Part shown: positions 26,374 to 34,528 of the stretch, piece after piece
How the letters are laid out: every line of letters begins with the position of its first letter
How positions within the stretch are numbered: the stretch's first letter is position 1
NCBI RefSeq assembly: GCF_000719285.1
Contig: NZ_JOFS01000017.1
Span: forward strand, 186,001-250,000
Length of the DNA stretch: 64,000 nt
Reading direction: 5' to 3'
Source: Streptomyces bicolor
Lineage (GTDB): Bacteria > Actinomycetota > Actinomycetes > Streptomycetales > Streptomycetaceae
Position numbers and translations under genes: made by a program
The notes under the pieces: generated by a model
What the model was told of the DNA's origin: nothing
Databases searched by the model: none
Seen by the model: the letters and a program-made list of their open reading frames with translations, nothing else

Positions 26374-26970
26374 TCACCCTGCCGGTCGCAGTGCGGCCAG
26401 CTGCTCGGCGAACGGCACCACCTCGGGCTCCGCGCCCTTCCTCGCAGGTCGTCCGGCCGCCAGTCCGGACATCAGCGCCGTCAGCTCCCCGGCGGCCCGC
26501 TCGATCCGCCCGTCCAGCCCCTCGGCGCCCCAGTCCTCCGACGCGGCGTACACCCCGGTCGGCACGACGACCGTGCGCAGGTACGCGAAGAGCGGGCGCA
26601 GCGCGTGCTCCAGGACCAGCGAGTGCCGGGCCGTGCCGCCGGTCGCCGCGATCAGCACCGGCATGCCCGCCAGCGCGTCCTGCTCGATCACGTCGAAGAA
26701 CGACTTGAACAGCCCGCTGTACGACGCCGAGAAGACGGGCGTGACGACGATAAGGCCGTCCGCCGAGGTCACCGCGTCGATGGCGGCGGCCAGCTTCCGC
26801 CCCGGGAAGCCGTTGGTGAAGTTGTGCGCGATCTCCACGGCGAGGTCGCGCAGCTCCACGACCTCCACCTCCACGTCGGCCTGCCGGCCGACCGCAGCCG
26901 CCAGCCGGTCACCCAGCAACCGCGTGGACGACGGCACGCTCAGCCCCGCGGACACGACGACGAGCCTCAT
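26374..26970 (-). CDS. NADPH-dependent FMN reductase (CE1759-type)
   Basis: A 198-residue flavodoxin-like flavin reductase. The N-terminal strand and loop (MRLVVVSAGLSVPSSTRLLGDRL) bind the FMN phosphate, and LIVVTPVFSASYSGLFKSFFDVI is the family's characteristic second motif. It supplies reduced flavin. It overlaps the upstream luciferase-like monooxygenase gene by 4 bp, and the two form an obvious reductase/monooxygenase pair. The product is cytosolic. Confidence 0.9.
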   Translation of the reverse strand: MRLVVVSAGLSVPSSTRLLGDRLAAAVGRQADVEVEVVELRDLAVEIAHNFTNGFPGRKLAAAIDAVTSADGLIVVTPVFSASYSGLFKSFFDVIEQDALAGMPVLIAATGGTARHSLVLEHALRPLFAYLRTVVVPTGVYAASEDWGAEGLDGRIERAAGELTALMSGLAAGRPARKGAEPEVVPFAEQLAALRPAG

Positions 26971-28052
26971 GCGACGTTCACCTCCTGGGCGGCCTTGAGG
27001 GAGGTGTGGGTGGGCGCCTCGGGTACGTCGGCCGGGCGGCCGTTCGCGAACTCCTTGCGCAGCACGGGCACGACCTCCTCGCCGAGCAGGTCGATCTGCT
27101 CCAGGACGGTCTTCAGCGGCAGCCCGGCGTGGTCCATCAGGAACAGCTGGCGCTGGTAGTCACCGGCGTACTCGCGGAAGCTCAGCGTCTTCTCGATGAC
27201 CTGCTGCGGGGAGCCGACCGTCAGCGGGGTCTGGTCCATGAAGTCCTCCAGCGACGGGCCGTGCCCGTAGACCGGCGCGACGTCGAAGTAGGGCCGGAAC
27301 TCGCGGATCGCGTCCTGGGAGTTGCGGCGCATGAAGACCTGCCCGCCCAGGCCGACGATCGCCTGCTCGGGCGTGCCGTGCCCGTAGTGGGCGTACCGGG
27401 TCCGGTACAGCTCGACCATCCGCTTGGTGTGGTCGGCCGGCCAGAAGATGTTGTTGTGGAAGAAGCCGTCGCCGTAGTAGGCCGCCTGCTCGGCGATCTC
27501 CGGCGAGCGGATGGAGCCGTGCCAGACGAACGGCGGTACGCCGTCCAGCGGGCGGGGCGTGGAGGTGAAGCCCTGCAGCGGCGTGCGGAACTTCCCCTCC
27601 CAGTTCACGACGTCCTCGCGCCACAGCCGGTGCAGCAGGGCGTAGTTCTCGATGGCGAGGTTGATGCCCTGCCGGATGTCCTGGCCGAACCAGGGGTAGA
27701 CCGGGCCGGTGTTGCCGCGCCCCATCATCAGGTCGACGCGCCCGTCGGCCAGGTGCTGGAGCATCGCGAAGTCCTCGGCGATCTTCACCGGGTCGTTGGT
27801 GGTGATGAGGGTGGTGGAGGTGGAGAGGATCAGCCTCTCGGTCCGCGCCGCGATGTAGCCGAGCATCGTGGTCGGGGACGACGGCACGAACGGCGGGTTG
27901 TGGTGCTCGCCGGTCGCGAAGACGTCGAGGCCGACCTCCTCGGCCTTCAGCGCGATGGCGACCATGGCCTTGATGCGGTCGCGCTCGGTCGGCGTACGGC
28001 CGGTCGTCGGGTCCGGCGTGACGTCGCCGACGCTGAAGATCCCGAACTGCAT
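26967..28052 (-). CDS. LLM-class flavin-dependent oxidoreductase
   Basis: A 361-residue luciferase-like monooxygenase with the expected (beta/alpha)8 pattern: FGIFSVGDVTPDPTTG at the start, DVFATGEHHNPPFVPSSPTTML, GRVDLMMGRGNTGPVYPWFG and a conserved PPFVWHGSIRSPE. It is of the CE1758 type that is regularly encoded together with a CE1759-like FMN reductase. It should oxidise an organic substrate with FMNH2 and O2; the substrate is unknown. The stop overlaps the reductase start (ATGA). Confidence 0.9.
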   Translation of the reverse strand: MQFGIFSVGDVTPDPTTGRTPTERDRIKAMVAIALKAEEVGLDVFATGEHHNPPFVPSSPTTMLGYIAARTERLILSTSTTLITTNDPVKIAEDFAMLQHLADGRVDLMMGRGNTGPVYPWFGQDIRQGINLAIENYALLHRLWREDVVNWEGKFRTPLQGFTSTPRPLDGVPPFVWHGSIRSPEIAEQAAYYGDGFFHNNIFWPADHTKRMVELYRTRYAHYGHGTPEQAIVGLGGQVFMRRNSQDAIREFRPYFDVAPVYGHGPSLEDFMDQTPLTVGSPQQVIEKTLSFREYAGDYQRQLFLMDHAGLPLKTVLEQIDLLGEEVVPVLRKEFANGRPADVPEAPTHTSLKAAQEVNVA

Positions 28053-28116
28053 GGTCGCTCACCCTCCAGATTGTTTACCGTTCAACTATACCTGGAGAAC
28101 GGAGACCGGTGGATGG

Positions 28117-28707
28117 CTATTCCCAGTACGGATCGCGCCCGGTCTGCGCGAGCAGCCGCTCGAACGCCGACGCGCCCTCGGCCGCCCGCACCGGCTCCCC
28201 GAACACGCCCATCTTCCTGGCCGTCGGCGCCAGCTCGGCAACGGCGCCGGCCAGCTCCGCCACGACCGCTTCGTCGACACCCGGGTAGTCCTGGCCCGTC
28301 GCCCGCGCCAGATCCCACACATGCACGGTCAGATCGAGCAGCGCCATCGAGCCGACGAGCCGCGCGGGCATGTTCATCCCGCCGGTCGTCCCCTCCTCGG
28401 CGCCGGGCGCGGACCAGGCCGCCACCAGCCGGTCCGCCTCCCCCACGAGCCGCTCCCGCCACTCGGGGCTCCCGGCGACCCGGTCGGGGGTCTCACCGAA
28501 GTCCGACGCCTCCTTCGCGGCCAGCCGCTGAAACTGCACGACCACCTGGAAGAGGTGATTGACCAGGGCCTTCACGTCGTACTCGGCGCAGGGCGTGGGA
28601 CCGGCCAGGGCCTCGTCCGGGATACCCCGCACCACCGCAGCCGCCCGCTCCCGCGCCATGCCCAGCAGCTCACCGATGCCGTACGTCTTCACCGCGTTCC
28701 TGTCCAT
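28117..28707 (-). CDS. TIGR03086-like protein (mycothiol-type maleylpyruvate isomerase/DinB fold)
   Basis: A 196-residue protein of the actinobacterial TIGR03086 group, with a DinB-like four-helix bundle. The segment PTPCAEYDVKALVNHLFQVVVQF carries the first metal/thiol-binding His, and LLDLTVHVWDLARATGQ carries the C-terminal His. Relatives use mycothiol as cofactor or have no known activity. I chose the ATG at 28707 (MDRNAVKTYG). It diverges from the AraC-type regulator gene 63 bp away, which may control it. Confidence 0.82.
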   Translation of the reverse strand: MDRNAVKTYGIGELLGMARERAAAVVRGIPDEALAGPTPCAEYDVKALVNHLFQVVVQFQRLAAKEASDFGETPDRVAGSPEWRERLVGEADRLVAAWSAPGAEEGTTGGMNMPARLVGSMALLDLTVHVWDLARATGQDYPGVDEAVVAELAGAVAELAPTARKMGVFGEPVRAAEGASAFERLLAQTGRDPYWE

Positions 28708-28770
28708 GCCTCCGACCGTAGGGACACCGACGGCTGCCCTTCTTGAAGAAACGCGACGTACGATCCGGCC

Positions 28771-29595
28771 ATGGACGCCCCCCGCCACGACACCCGCGGG
28801 ATCGTCGACCCGTCCGGACTGCTGAACCACGTCCGCTTCCGCCGCCACGAGCCCGCCGAGCCAGTGCGCCGCCACGTCGAGTGGTACTGGCTCATCGACT
28901 GGGACCTGCCCGCGCCCTACGCCTCCCATGTCGTCCCGCATCCGGCCGTCAACCTCACGTTCCAGTGGGACGAGACCGAGGGGCCGCCCTACGCCGAGGT
29001 CACCGGCGTGGCACTGGGCCTGTTCACCCGGAAGCTGACCGGACGCGGCCGGGTCTGCGGAGTGAAGTTCCGGCCCGGCGGCTTCCACCCGTACGCCCCC
29101 GAGGCCCCGGTGGCGCGGTGGACGGGCCGCGCGCTGCCCGCCCATGAGGTGTTCCCGCAGGCCACGGCCGACGCCTCCCACACGATCGTCACCCCGGCCG
29201 ACGACGCGGCCCGAGTGGCCGCCCTGGACACCTTCCTCCTGGCCCTCCCGCACACCCCCGACCCCCAGGCCGACCTGGCCATGAGCCTCGTCCAGCACAT
29301 CCGCGCCGACCGCACGGTCCGCCGCGTCGGCGACTTCGCCGAGGCACAGGGCCTGTCGGTGCGGGCACTGCAGCGGCTCTTCTCCACCTACGTCGGCGTC
29401 AGCCCCAAGTGGTGCATCCTCCGCTACCGCATCCACGAGGCCCTGGAACTCGCCGGCACCCGCACCGACCTCGACTGGGCCACCCTCGCCGCCGACCTCG
29501 GCTACGCCGACCAAGCCCATCTGGTACGGGACTTCACGGCGACGGTGGGGGTGCCACCGACGGCATACGCCGCGGAAGCCGCGGCCGGGACCTAG
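28771..29595 (+). CDS. AraC-family transcriptional regulator
   Basis: A 274-residue regulator. The N-terminal half is a ligand-type domain (VRRHVEWYWLIDWDLPAPYASHVVPHPAVNLTF). The C-terminal half has two HTH motifs: VRRVGDFAEAQGLSVRALQRLF and DWATLAADLGYADQAHLVRDFTATVGVPP. It is a cytosolic DNA-binding protein. It diverges from the TIGR03086-like gene and converges with the quinone oxidoreductase gene, overlapping it by 4 bp. The target is most likely its divergent neighbour or itself; this is inferred. Confidence 0.88.
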   Translation: MDAPRHDTRGIVDPSGLLNHVRFRRHEPAEPVRRHVEWYWLIDWDLPAPYASHVVPHPAVNLTFQWDETEGPPYAEVTGVALGLFTRKLTGRGRVCGVKFRPGGFHPYAPEAPVARWTGRALPAHEVFPQATADASHTIVTPADDAARVAALDTFLLALPHTPDPQADLAMSLVQHIRADRTVRRVGDFAEAQGLSVRALQRLFSTYVGVSPKWCILRYRIHEALELAGTRTDLDWATLAADLGYADQAHLVRDFTATVGVPPTAYAAEAAAGT

Positions 29596-30482
29596 GGCAC
29601 GAGCACCAACCGGCCGCGCACCCCGCCCTCATCGAGCCGGGCATGCGCCTTGGCCGCGTCGTCCAGGGCATAGGTGTCGGCCACTCGAAGCGTCAGCACA
29701 CCCTCGTCCACCAACCGCACCAGCTCGGCGAGCCGCGCCCCATCCGCACTCACCTCGACCGCACCGGTCCGCACCCCGCGCACCGACGCCGGCTCCGCCC
29801 CCGGAATGACGCCGATGTAGGCGCCCCCGTCCCGCACCCACTCCAGAGCCGGCGCACCGAGAACCGCGGCGTCCAGCACGGCGTCGAAGCTCCCCGCCCC
29901 GACCTCACCGCTCAGGAACTCCCCGGCCCCCAGCGACCGTACGAACTCCTCGTCCCCCTCCCGCGCCAGCCCGGTCACCGAGATCCCCCGGCGCGCCGCA
30001 AGCTGGACGGCGTACCCCCCGACGGCCCCCGCGGCCCCCGTCACCAACAGCGACCGCTCCGGCGTCAGCTCCAGCAGGTCCAGCGCCTGTACGGCGGTCA
30101 GCGCGTTCAGCGGCAGCGTCGCCGCGTGGACGGCGTCCACCGTCACCGGCGCCTTGGCCACGGCGTCCGAGGGCACGACGACGTACTCGGCGTGCGTACC
30201 CACCGGCTTGACCATGCCGTAGTCGAGCGCCACCACCTCGTCTCCGACACTCCACGCGGCGGCCACACCCACCGCGTCCACGGTCCCGGCGACGTCCCAG
30301 CCGAGCCCGATCCGCTTCCCCGTACCTCCGAAGACCCCGGCCCGCACCCCCGCGTCCACGGGATTCAGCGCGGCCGCGGAGACCTTGATCCGCACCTCCC
30401 GCGCACCGGGCTCCGGCACCTCCGTCTCCACGACCTCCACGACCTCGGGCCCACCGAACGAGTTCACCACTACGGCACGCAC
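29592..30482 (-). CDS. zinc-independent NADP-dependent quinone oxidoreductase
   Basis: A 296-residue medium-chain dehydrogenase/reductase. The GroES-like domain is at the N-terminus (ALNPVDAGVRAGVFGG, GLGWDVAGTVDAVG) and the Rossmann loop is SLLVTGAAGAVGGYAVQLA. The zinc ligands of alcohol dehydrogenases are missing, which fits the quinone oxidoreductase (QOR) branch. It reduces quinones or enones with NADPH, serving detoxification. The GTG start at 30482 faces the HxlR regulator gene, an arrangement known for redox-regulated qor genes in actinobacteria. Confidence 0.9.
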   Translation of the reverse strand: MRAVVVNSFGGPEVVEVVETEVPEPGAREVRIKVSAAALNPVDAGVRAGVFGGTGKRIGLGWDVAGTVDAVGVAAAWSVGDEVVALDYGMVKPVGTHAEYVVVPSDAVAKAPVTVDAVHAATLPLNALTAVQALDLLELTPERSLLVTGAAGAVGGYAVQLAARRGISVTGLAREGDEEFVRSLGAGEFLSGEVGAGSFDAVLDAAVLGAPALEWVRDGGAYIGVIPGAEPASVRGVRTGAVEVSADGARLAELVRLVDEGVLTLRVADTYALDDAAKAHARLDEGGVRGRLVLVP

Positions 30483-30561
30483 AGCAGCTCTCCTTGGTTT
30501 GTCAGCATCTGGACGTTCCGCCGTCCACTGCGAACAACCCTAGGAAGAGCTACTATCCATT

Positions 30562-30575
30562 GGTAAGTAGTTACC
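30562..30575. promoter_or_regulatory. candidate HxlR operator in the qor/hxlR gap
   Basis: GGTAAGTAGTTACC is an imperfect palindrome with GGTAA/TTACC arms, located between the two divergent genes. Its GTAA...TTAC shape is of the type bound by DUF24/HxlR redox regulators. It lies 32 bp before the regulator start. Confidence 0.5.
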
Positions 30576-30606
30576 TGAGAGTGCGTACGTACCCCGGAGG
30601 TGAGCC

Positions 30607-31014
30607 ATGCCGACCATGACCGCGGCACAGCGACGCGAACAGGCCCGCATCGAGTACGACGCGTTCCTCAAGAGCTGCCCCACCAACCAGCTCCTGGACC
30701 GCATCAGCGACAAGTGGGTCAGCCTCGTCGTCGCCGCCCTCGCCACCGGCCCCATGCGCTACAGCGACCTCGGCCGCAAGATCGCCGGCGTCAGCCCCAA
30801 GATGCTCACTCAGACCCTGCGCTCACTGGAACGCGACGGCCTCCTCACCCGCACCGTCACCCCGTCCGTCCCGGTCCGCGTCGACTACGAACTCACCCCC
30901 CTCGGCCGCAACCTCGCCCTGCTGCTGACCGCGGTGAAGGACTGGGCGGAGACGCACTTCGACGAGGTACGCGAGGCCCGCGAGCGCTACGACGCCGAGG
31001 ACACCGGCGACTGA
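30607..31014 (+). CDS. HxlR/DUF24-family redox-type regulator
   Basis: A 135-residue winged-helix protein with the family-specific N-terminal Cys at residue 24 (FLKSCPTNQLLDRISDKW) that acts as a thiol switch in YodB/QorR-type proteins. Further motifs are SDLGRKIAGVSPKMLTQTLRSLERDGLL and the wing RVDYELTPLGRNL. It probably represses the divergent quinone oxidoreductase gene until electrophiles or oxidants modify the Cys. The C-terminus is followed at once by a 15-bp tandem repeat array. Confidence 0.9.
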   Translation: MPTMTAAQRREQARIEYDAFLKSCPTNQLLDRISDKWVSLVVAALATGPMRYSDLGRKIAGVSPKMLTQTLRSLERDGLLTRTVTPSVPVRVDYELTPLGRNLALLLTAVKDWAETHFDEVREARERYDAEDTGD

Positions 31015-31026
31015 GGTCAGAAGGAG

Positions 31027-31100
31027 CCGGAGCCAGAAAAACCGGGGCCAGAGAAGCCGGGGCCAGAGAAGCCGGGGCCAGAGAAGCCGGGGTCAGAAGT
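31027..31100. repeat. 15-bp tandem repeat array
   Basis: Three exact consecutive copies of CCGGGGCCAGAGAAG (31042-31086) are flanked by one degenerate copy on each side (31027-31041 and 31087-31100). The array fills the space after the HxlR gene and enters the last codons of the convergent secreted-protein gene. No spacer structure is present. Confidence 0.9.
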
Positions 31101-31539
31101 AGTACGTGTCCCCCGTGTCCAGCACGAGCACCCGCTGCCGACCGGACGGCGCCCCGTGCACGGTGTCCAACTCCAGCTCCACCTCCGACGGCGCGTCCCG
31201 CAGCCGTACCCGCAACCCGACCCGCTGGCCCACCCCGTCCGCATCCGGCCCACCCACCCGGCACAGCAGAACCCGCGACTCCGCCCGCACACAGCCCCGC
31301 GGCAGCGCCTGCCGGTCCGCCAGCGGCACCGACCAGCGCAGCCGTACCGTCACCTTCCCACCCGGCGCCCCGCCCGACGCGGGACGGTGCGGCGCGAACC
31401 GCACATCGGCCTTCCCGGCGGCCAGCGCCACGGACCCGTGATAGGCGAGCGGCGCCTCGGGCCCGCCCACCGCACCGACACCCGGAGCCGCCCCACCGAC
31501 CGCCACCACGGCCGCACCGCACACCACGGCAACCCGCAT
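31093..31539 (-). CDS. small secreted hypothetical protein
   Basis: A 148-residue protein with a short signal peptide (VAVVCGAAVVAVGGAAPGVGA). The mature part looks like an Ig-like beta domain (YHGSVALAAGKADVRFAP, GKVTVRLRWSVPL, SRVLLCRVGG, VGLRVRLRDAPSEVELELDTV). I chose the ATG at 31539 because GAGGAG stands 8 nt upstream. It is likely exported, possibly surface-bound. No family was recognised. The stop codon lies inside the tandem repeat array. Confidence 0.6.
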   Translation of the reverse strand: MRVAVVCGAAVVAVGGAAPGVGAVGGPEAPLAYHGSVALAAGKADVRFAPHRPASGGAPGGKVTVRLRWSVPLADRQALPRGCVRAESRVLLCRVGGPDADGVGQRVGLRVRLRDAPSEVELELDTVHGAPSGRQRVLVLDTGDTYYF

Positions 31540-31704
31540 CCGCCCCACTCCTCACTCCACGTGGTCATACGGTCGTACCGATGTATCCCACGCGGAGCGC
31601 CCGGCAGGCGCCGTCCAACAGGTGACTCGAGGGCCCATGCGCGAACTCACGCCAGGGCATGCGAAATCTGCCCGGCTTGGCCGAACGAACCCCGCCGCGA
31701 GGCC

Positions 31705-32133
31705 CTAACTCGGCGGCAGCAGCCCCAACTGCCCCAGGAAGTCCATCTCGTCGAAGTAGAGCCGGTACTCCACGATCTTGCCGTCCCTGACCGTCGCGAA
31801 GTCCACCCCGCGGATCCGGATCTCCTTCTGCGTCGCGGGAAGGGTCTCCCCGGTCGGCAGCTGGATCGGCCCGGTGTTGCGCCCGCTGAAGTACCCCTCG
31901 TCGATGGCCGTGTCACCGACCTCGTACGAGTGCACCGACTCGTACGTCCCGTCGGGGATCGCCTCCGTCATCTGACGCCAGTACTGGACGATGCCGTCAC
32001 GCCCGCGGATCTCACCGCCGTCGGGAGTGAGCGCGACCGCGTCGTCGGCATACAGCTCACCGAACGTCTTCGCGTCCGCATGCGTGGTGATCGCGTCCGT
32101 GAGCCGGTCCATCACGTCACGTGCCTGTCCCAT
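31705..32133 (-). CDS. ester cyclase/SnoaL-like NTF2-fold protein
   Basis: A 142-residue protein of the SnoaL/NTF2 superfamily. It has the cone-shaped fold pattern MDRLTDAITTHADAKTFGELYADDAVALTPDGGEIRGRDGIVQYW, then IRIRGVDFATVRDGKIVEYRLYFDEMDFLGQLGL. These proteins bind or isomerise small hydrophobic molecules; many in Streptomyces have no known role. The ATG at 32133 follows a good AGGAGGTG. It diverges from the SDR gene, 117 bp away. Confidence 0.85.
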   Translation of the reverse strand: MGQARDVMDRLTDAITTHADAKTFGELYADDAVALTPDGGEIRGRDGIVQYWRQMTEAIPDGTYESVHSYEVGDTAIDEGYFSGRNTGPIQLPTGETLPATQKEIRIRGVDFATVRDGKIVEYRLYFDEMDFLGQLGLLPPS

Positions 32134-32250
32134 GATCCACCTCCTGTCCAGGGGATCACCCATCCCATTGTCCCACCGCACCGCCCGCCTATCCTGGCCG
32201 GACAGACGCTCGACCCGACCGCGCACGTCGACCACGCACGAGGAGCAGCC

Positions 32251-33027
32251 ATGTCCGCCGCCGCACCGTCCGCCGCCTCCCGCATCGCCGTCGTCACCGG
32301 CGCGAGCGGCGGAATCGGCGCCGCCACGGCACGACAGCTCGCCGCGGCCGGCTACCGGGTCGTCCTGACCGCCCGCCGCAAGGACCGCATCGAGGCGCTC
32401 GCCGAGGAGATCAACGCGGCCGGCCACTCGGCGACCGCCTACCAGCTGGACGTCACCGACCGAGCCGCCGTCGACGAGTTCGCCACGGCCTTCACCACGA
32501 TCGGCGTCCTGGTCAACAACGCGGGCGGCGCGCTCGGCGCCGACCCCGTGGCCACCGGCGACCCCGCCGACTGGCGCACGATGTACGAGACGAACGTCAT
32601 CGGCACCCTGAACCTCACCCAGGCCCTGCTCCCGAAGCTGGACGCCAGCGGCGACGGCACGGTCGTCGTCGTCTCCTCCACCGCCGGCCACGGCACCTAC
32701 GAGGGCGGCGCGGGCTACGTCGCCGCCAAGCACGGCGCCCACGTCCTCGCCGAAACCCTGCGCCTGGAGATCGTCGGCCGGCCGGTCCGCGTCATCGAGA
32801 TCGCGCCCGGCATGGTCAGGACGGACGAGTTCGCCCTGACCCGCTTCGGCGGCGACAAGGAGAAGGCGGACAAGGTCTACGAGGGCGTCGCCGAACCCCT
32901 CACGGCCGACGACGTCGCCGACACCATCACCTGGGCGGTCACCCGCCCCAGCCACGTCAACGTCGACCTCCTCGTGCTCCGCCCCCGCGCCCAGGCGTCC
33001 AACACCAAGGTCCACAGGGAGCTGTAG
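32251..33027 (+). CDS. SDR-family NAD(P)-dependent oxidoreductase
   Basis: A 258-residue classical short-chain dehydrogenase. The cofactor loop is VVTGASGGIGAATARQLA (TGxxxGxG), the structural motif is LVNNAGG, the catalytic Ser is in VVVVSSTAGHGTYEGG and the Tyr-x3-Lys is in AGYVAAKHG. The family is close to serine/3-hydroxyacid dehydrogenases (YdfG type). It starts at ATG 32251 after GAGGAGC. The stop overlaps the start of a 41-residue membrane protein by one base (TAGTG), so the two are coupled. Confidence 0.92.
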   Translation: MSAAAPSAASRIAVVTGASGGIGAATARQLAAAGYRVVLTARRKDRIEALAEEINAAGHSATAYQLDVTDRAAVDEFATAFTTIGVLVNNAGGALGADPVATGDPADWRTMYETNVIGTLNLTQALLPKLDASGDGTVVVVSSTAGHGTYEGGAGYVAAKHGAHVLAETLRLEIVGRPVRVIEIAPGMVRTDEFALTRFGGDKEKADKVYEGVAEPLTADDVADTITWAVTRPSHVNVDLLVLRPRAQASNTKVHREL

Positions 33028-33152
33028 TGACCGACCGCCGCAAGGGCCCGCACGACGAACGCCAGATGTGGTGGTGGCTCGGCTACTTCCTCTTCGGCAT
33101 CCACATCGTGGCGTTCGTCATGATCTACGCGGTGACACACGCGCCGAAGTGA
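33027..33152 (+). CDS. 41-residue membrane protein coupled to the SDR gene
   Basis: A short gene missed by usual length cut-offs. GTG at 33027 shares its G with the last base of the SDR stop (TAGTG). The product has a charged N-terminus (TDRRKGPHDERQ), a WWW cluster and a single membrane helix (LGYFLFGIHIVAFVMIYAV), ending in THAPK and a TGA. Hydrophobicity and the reinitiation geometry support translation. The role is unknown; it could anchor or modulate the SDR. I recognise no named family. Confidence 0.6.
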   Translation: MTDRRKGPHDERQMWWWLGYFLFGIHIVAFVMIYAVTHAPK

Positions 33153-33210
33153 CCGGCGCCGCGGTAAATGGCGAGGTACGCCGTGCGACGACCGCATATG
33201 GTCACTGCAC

Positions 33211-34476
33211 GTGGACAGACACATACGCTTCGACGCACTGCACAACTTCCGTGACCTGGGCGGCTACGCGACGGCGGACGGCCACCGCGTCCGCCCCGGC
33301 CGCCTCTACCGCACCGACTCCCTGGGCAAGTTGAGCGAGGGCACCCCGGACTGGACCCGCTTCCTCTCCCTGGGCATCCGCACGGTGATCGACCTGCGCT
33401 ACCCCTGGGAGATCGACACGACGGGCCGCATACCGGACGACCCCTCCCTTGCCTACCACAACCTCAGCATCGAGCACCGCCCCTACAACCAGGCAGGGTT
33501 GGGCCCCGAGGCGGAAGTCGGCCCCTACCTGGTCGAGCGGTACGTGGAGGTGGCGGAGGACGGCACCAAGGAGATCCGCGGAGCGCTGGAGCTGGTGGCC
33601 GAGTCGGCGCAGTCCGCGCAACCCCTGGCCTTCCACTGCGCCTCCGGCAAGGACCGCACAGGCCTGCTGGCGGCGCTGGTCCTGGGCCTGCTGGGAGTAC
33701 CGGACCCCACCATCGCCGAGGACTTCAGCCTCACCGAACTGGCGGCCCCGGCACTGCTGACGGAATGGAAGGCCCGCAACGCCGGCCGCGCACCCACATG
33801 GCCGGGCTTCGGCAAGGCACCGGAGTCGGTCATGCGCCTGTTCCTCACGGCCCTGAGGACCCGCTACGGCTCACTGGAGGGCTACGTCTCGAACGCCCTG
33901 GACCTCGACGCGGAAGCCTTGTCGACAACCCTCCGCAACACCCTCCTGGAACCCCACCCCACAGCCCATCCACCCCTGACGTACCGCAAGGCGACACCGA
34001 CGGACGCGGCCCTGCTGGTCCACCTCCGCGACTCGGCCGCCCTCTGGCAACTGGCCCGCGGAATCGACCAGTGGCGCCCCGGCGAGAAGAACGAGGCCCA
34101 CTTCATCCACCGCATGCAGGAGGGCGAGGTCTGGCTGGCGCACGCCGGTGACCATGTGGCGGGCGCCTGGGAACTCTGGTGGAGCGACCCGGCGGCCTGG
34201 GGCCCGCGCCCCGCCGACGCGGGCTACATCCACCGCCTGATGACGACCCCGCACACGGCCCCACCGGGCACGGGCCGCCGCATGCTGGCCGAGGCGGAGG
34301 CCCGCATCACCGCGGAGGGCCGCCCTTACGCCCGCCTCGACTGCCTCGCCTCCAACCCCCGCCTGCGCGCCTACTACGAGTCGGCGGGCTACGAAGTGGT
34401 CGGCGAACAGTCCGCGAAGGACGGCGGGTTGGGGAGCCCGTACGCGGTGACGCTGCTGGAGAAGCGGCTCGGGTGA
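33211..34476 (+). CDS. tyrosine phosphatase-GNAT acetyltransferase fusion protein
   Basis: A 421-residue two-domain protein. Residues 1 to about 245 form a Y_phosphatase3-type tyrosine/serine phosphatase: the DLGG motif is near residue 15 and the P-loop is HCASGKDRTG (Cys-x5-Arg) near residue 145. Residues ~255-421 form a GNAT-fold domain (TYRKATPTDAALLVHLRD ... GRRMLAEAEARI ... NPRLRAYYESAGYEVVGE). The domains are joined without a stop or frameshift. Dual action on phosphotyrosine and an acetyl acceptor is possible; the substrates are unknown. GTG starts the gene, 58 bp after the small membrane protein. Confidence 0.85.
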   Translation: MDRHIRFDALHNFRDLGGYATADGHRVRPGRLYRTDSLGKLSEGTPDWTRFLSLGIRTVIDLRYPWEIDTTGRIPDDPSLAYHNLSIEHRPYNQAGLGPEAEVGPYLVERYVEVAEDGTKEIRGALELVAESAQSAQPLAFHCASGKDRTGLLAALVLGLLGVPDPTIAEDFSLTELAAPALLTEWKARNAGRAPTWPGFGKAPESVMRLFLTALRTRYGSLEGYVSNALDLDAEALSTTLRNTLLEPHPTAHPPLTYRKATPTDAALLVHLRDSAALWQLARGIDQWRPGEKNEAHFIHRMQEGEVWLAHAGDHVAGAWELWWSDPAAWGPRPADAGYIHRLMTTPHTAPPGTGRRMLAEAEARITAEGRPYARLDCLASNPRLRAYYESAGYEVVGEQSAKDGGLGSPYAVTLLEKRLG

Positions 34477-34498
34477 CGGGCGAGGAGTGAGCGGACGT

Positions 34499-34525
34499 GC
34501 GAGACCCCGTCGACCGGGGCCTCGC
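34499..34525. terminator. hairpin between phosphatase-GNAT and rtcB genes
   Basis: GCGAGACCCCG, a short TCGA-containing loop and CCGGGGCCTCGC form a stem with one mismatch. It sits between two convergent genes and can end both transcripts. Confidence 0.7.
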
Positions 34526-34528
34526 GCG

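Noticed and set aside
31027..31100. CRISPR-like array
   Set aside because: Repeats are 15 bp and directly adjacent without spacers, so they are a simple tandem repeat.
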